This document shows, in pieces, positions 63,683-64,000 of a DNA stretch of 64,000 nucleotides (positions are counted from its first letter, which is position 1; each line of letters opens with the position of its first letter). The DNA is taken from positions 10,719-74,718 of the forward strand of contig DATAAF010000016.1 of NCBI GenBank assembly GCA_036260255.1. The letters are read 5' to 3'. The position numbers were made by a program, and so were the translations under genes. The DNA comes from DASZJY01 sp036260255. GTDB lineage: Bacteria > Actinomycetota > Acidimicrobiia > Acidimicrobiales > AC-14. The notes below the pieces were generated by a model. That model had not been told where the DNA came from, did no database searches, and worked only from the letters and a program-made list of their open reading frames with translations.

Positions 63683-64000
63683 GTGCTCAGGCAAGGGGGT
63701 GTTCCGTTCCGACTCGAGGCGTATACAACCGGATTCGAAGGATACGGGTACTGCCTGAACCGCCCCGGGTTTGTCGGAGGCTCGATTAGTTGACAACCGG
63801 CCCGAGGACAAGCTGTTCGGGGGCTTGGTTCCTCGGGTGTCTTACTACCACCGGTGCTCCCTGCGTCGCTTCCTGGCCCGCTGAGCGTCGTACATGCGTT
63901 CGCTTCGAGCCATCGGCGCTCGAACTCCGCCGGCGGCATGTCGCCAATGGCCGAGTGCAGCCTCGTGGTGTTCCACCAGTGGACCCAGGCGAGGGTGGCC
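63679..64000 (-). CDS. IS3-family transposase OrfB, C-terminal part
   Basis: The frame enters at the right edge with LAWVHWWNTTRLHSAIGDMPPAEFERRW, the end of the IS3/IS481-type DDE integrase core (W-x-N-x2-R-x-HS-x-(L/I)G-x2-P-x-E). Beyond it the frame stays open through the presumed IS end into flanking DNA to the TAA/TGA-type stop at 63679 without family sequence, so the true C-terminus is unclear or the end is shifted. Most of the gene lies outside the window. Confidence 0.75.
   Translation of the reverse strand, partial: ATLAWVHWWNTTRLHSAIGDMPPAEFERRWLEANACTTLSGPGSDAGSTGGSKTPEEPSPRTACPRAGCQLIEPPTNPGRFRQYPYPSNPVVYASSRNGTPPCLST
63756..64000 (-). mobile_element. One end of an IS3-family insertion sequence
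   Basis: A terminal-repeat-like sequence beginning TGAACCGCCCCGGGTTTGTC at 63756 lies about 170 bp beyond the conserved end of the transposase core, as in actinobacterial IS3 elements whose ends start TGAACCGCCCC. The other end and target duplication are outside the window, so the boundary is inferred. Confidence 0.6.

Overview
The window is chromosomal DNA from a very GC-rich actinobacterium. The lineage markers are two WhiB regulators, a GuaB3-type IMP dehydrogenase, a SenX3/RegX3-Pst phosphate operon, an F420-type LLM oxidoreductase, a class E sortase, DUF3618 and Holin-X proteins, and heavy use of GTG/TTG starts with 1-4 nt overlaps. The mix (mreB, B12 mutase domain, divided sdhA/sdhB) would fit the Acidimicrobiia, but that placement is inference. 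The left edge cuts a sortase gene and the right edge cuts an IS3-family element.

Layout. 1-6.8 kb: sortase, HEAT-repeat protein, mreB coupled to a small membrane protein and moaE, a trypsin-like protease, a zincin-like protein and an MFS transporter. 6.8-10 kb: a minus-strand cluster of helical/envelope stress proteins and a hemerythrin. 10-14 kb: phosphate/nucleotide housekeeping (SixA-like phosphatase, Nudix, polyphosphate kinase) and a divergent arsI-like/arsR pair. 14-20.5 kb: a seven-gene operon pstS-pstC-pstA-pstB-phoU-senX3-regX3 with a two-repeat PHO box upstream. 20.7-24.7 kb: a stress regulon of ECF sigma factor, zinc-finger anti-sigma and RseB/MucB-like protein next to divergent htrA-like and whiB genes, with GGAAY-N18/19-GTT promoter candidates in front of three of them. 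24.7-32.3 kb: tatA, F420 oxidoreductase, formiminotransferase-like protein, second whiB, macrodomain, SRAP peptidase and a MoxR/VWA pair. 32.3-37.5 kb: a lipoprotein, then sdhA and sdhB separated by an opposite-strand Gly/Gln-rich surface-type protein. 37.6-43.5 kb: a glycosidase-like protein, SCP2, a DnaJ protein, malate and isocitrate dehydrogenases. At about 43.48 kb two oppositely oriented genes have both lost their 5' ends, which looks like a rearrangement or assembly junction. 43.9-58.7 kb: one-carbon and purine genes (metF, folD, purH, purN, guaA, guaB3), sucCD with a B12-binding mutase domain, an amidase, pcrA, a CoA-pyrophosphatase-like Nudix and a ferredoxin. 58.7-64 kb: a looser accessory region (CocE-type hydrolase, DUF1801, patatin, IS3 end) with two gene-free stretches.

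Functional themes: phosphate sensing and storage (Pst/SenX3-RegX3, PPK, histidine phosphatase); envelope stress (ECF sigma with RseB-like sensor, two HtrA-like proteases, Tat, hemerythrin, Holin-X); central metabolism linking B12-dependent mutase, succinyl-CoA ligase, succinate dehydrogenase, malate and isocitrate dehydrogenase; purine and folate synthesis. I did not find a CRISPR array, rRNA, tRNA or a clear prophage. The best candidates for a second look are the ECF regulon layout, the split sdh locus with its low-complexity protein, the truncation junction, and the nested palindromes at gene 3' ends.
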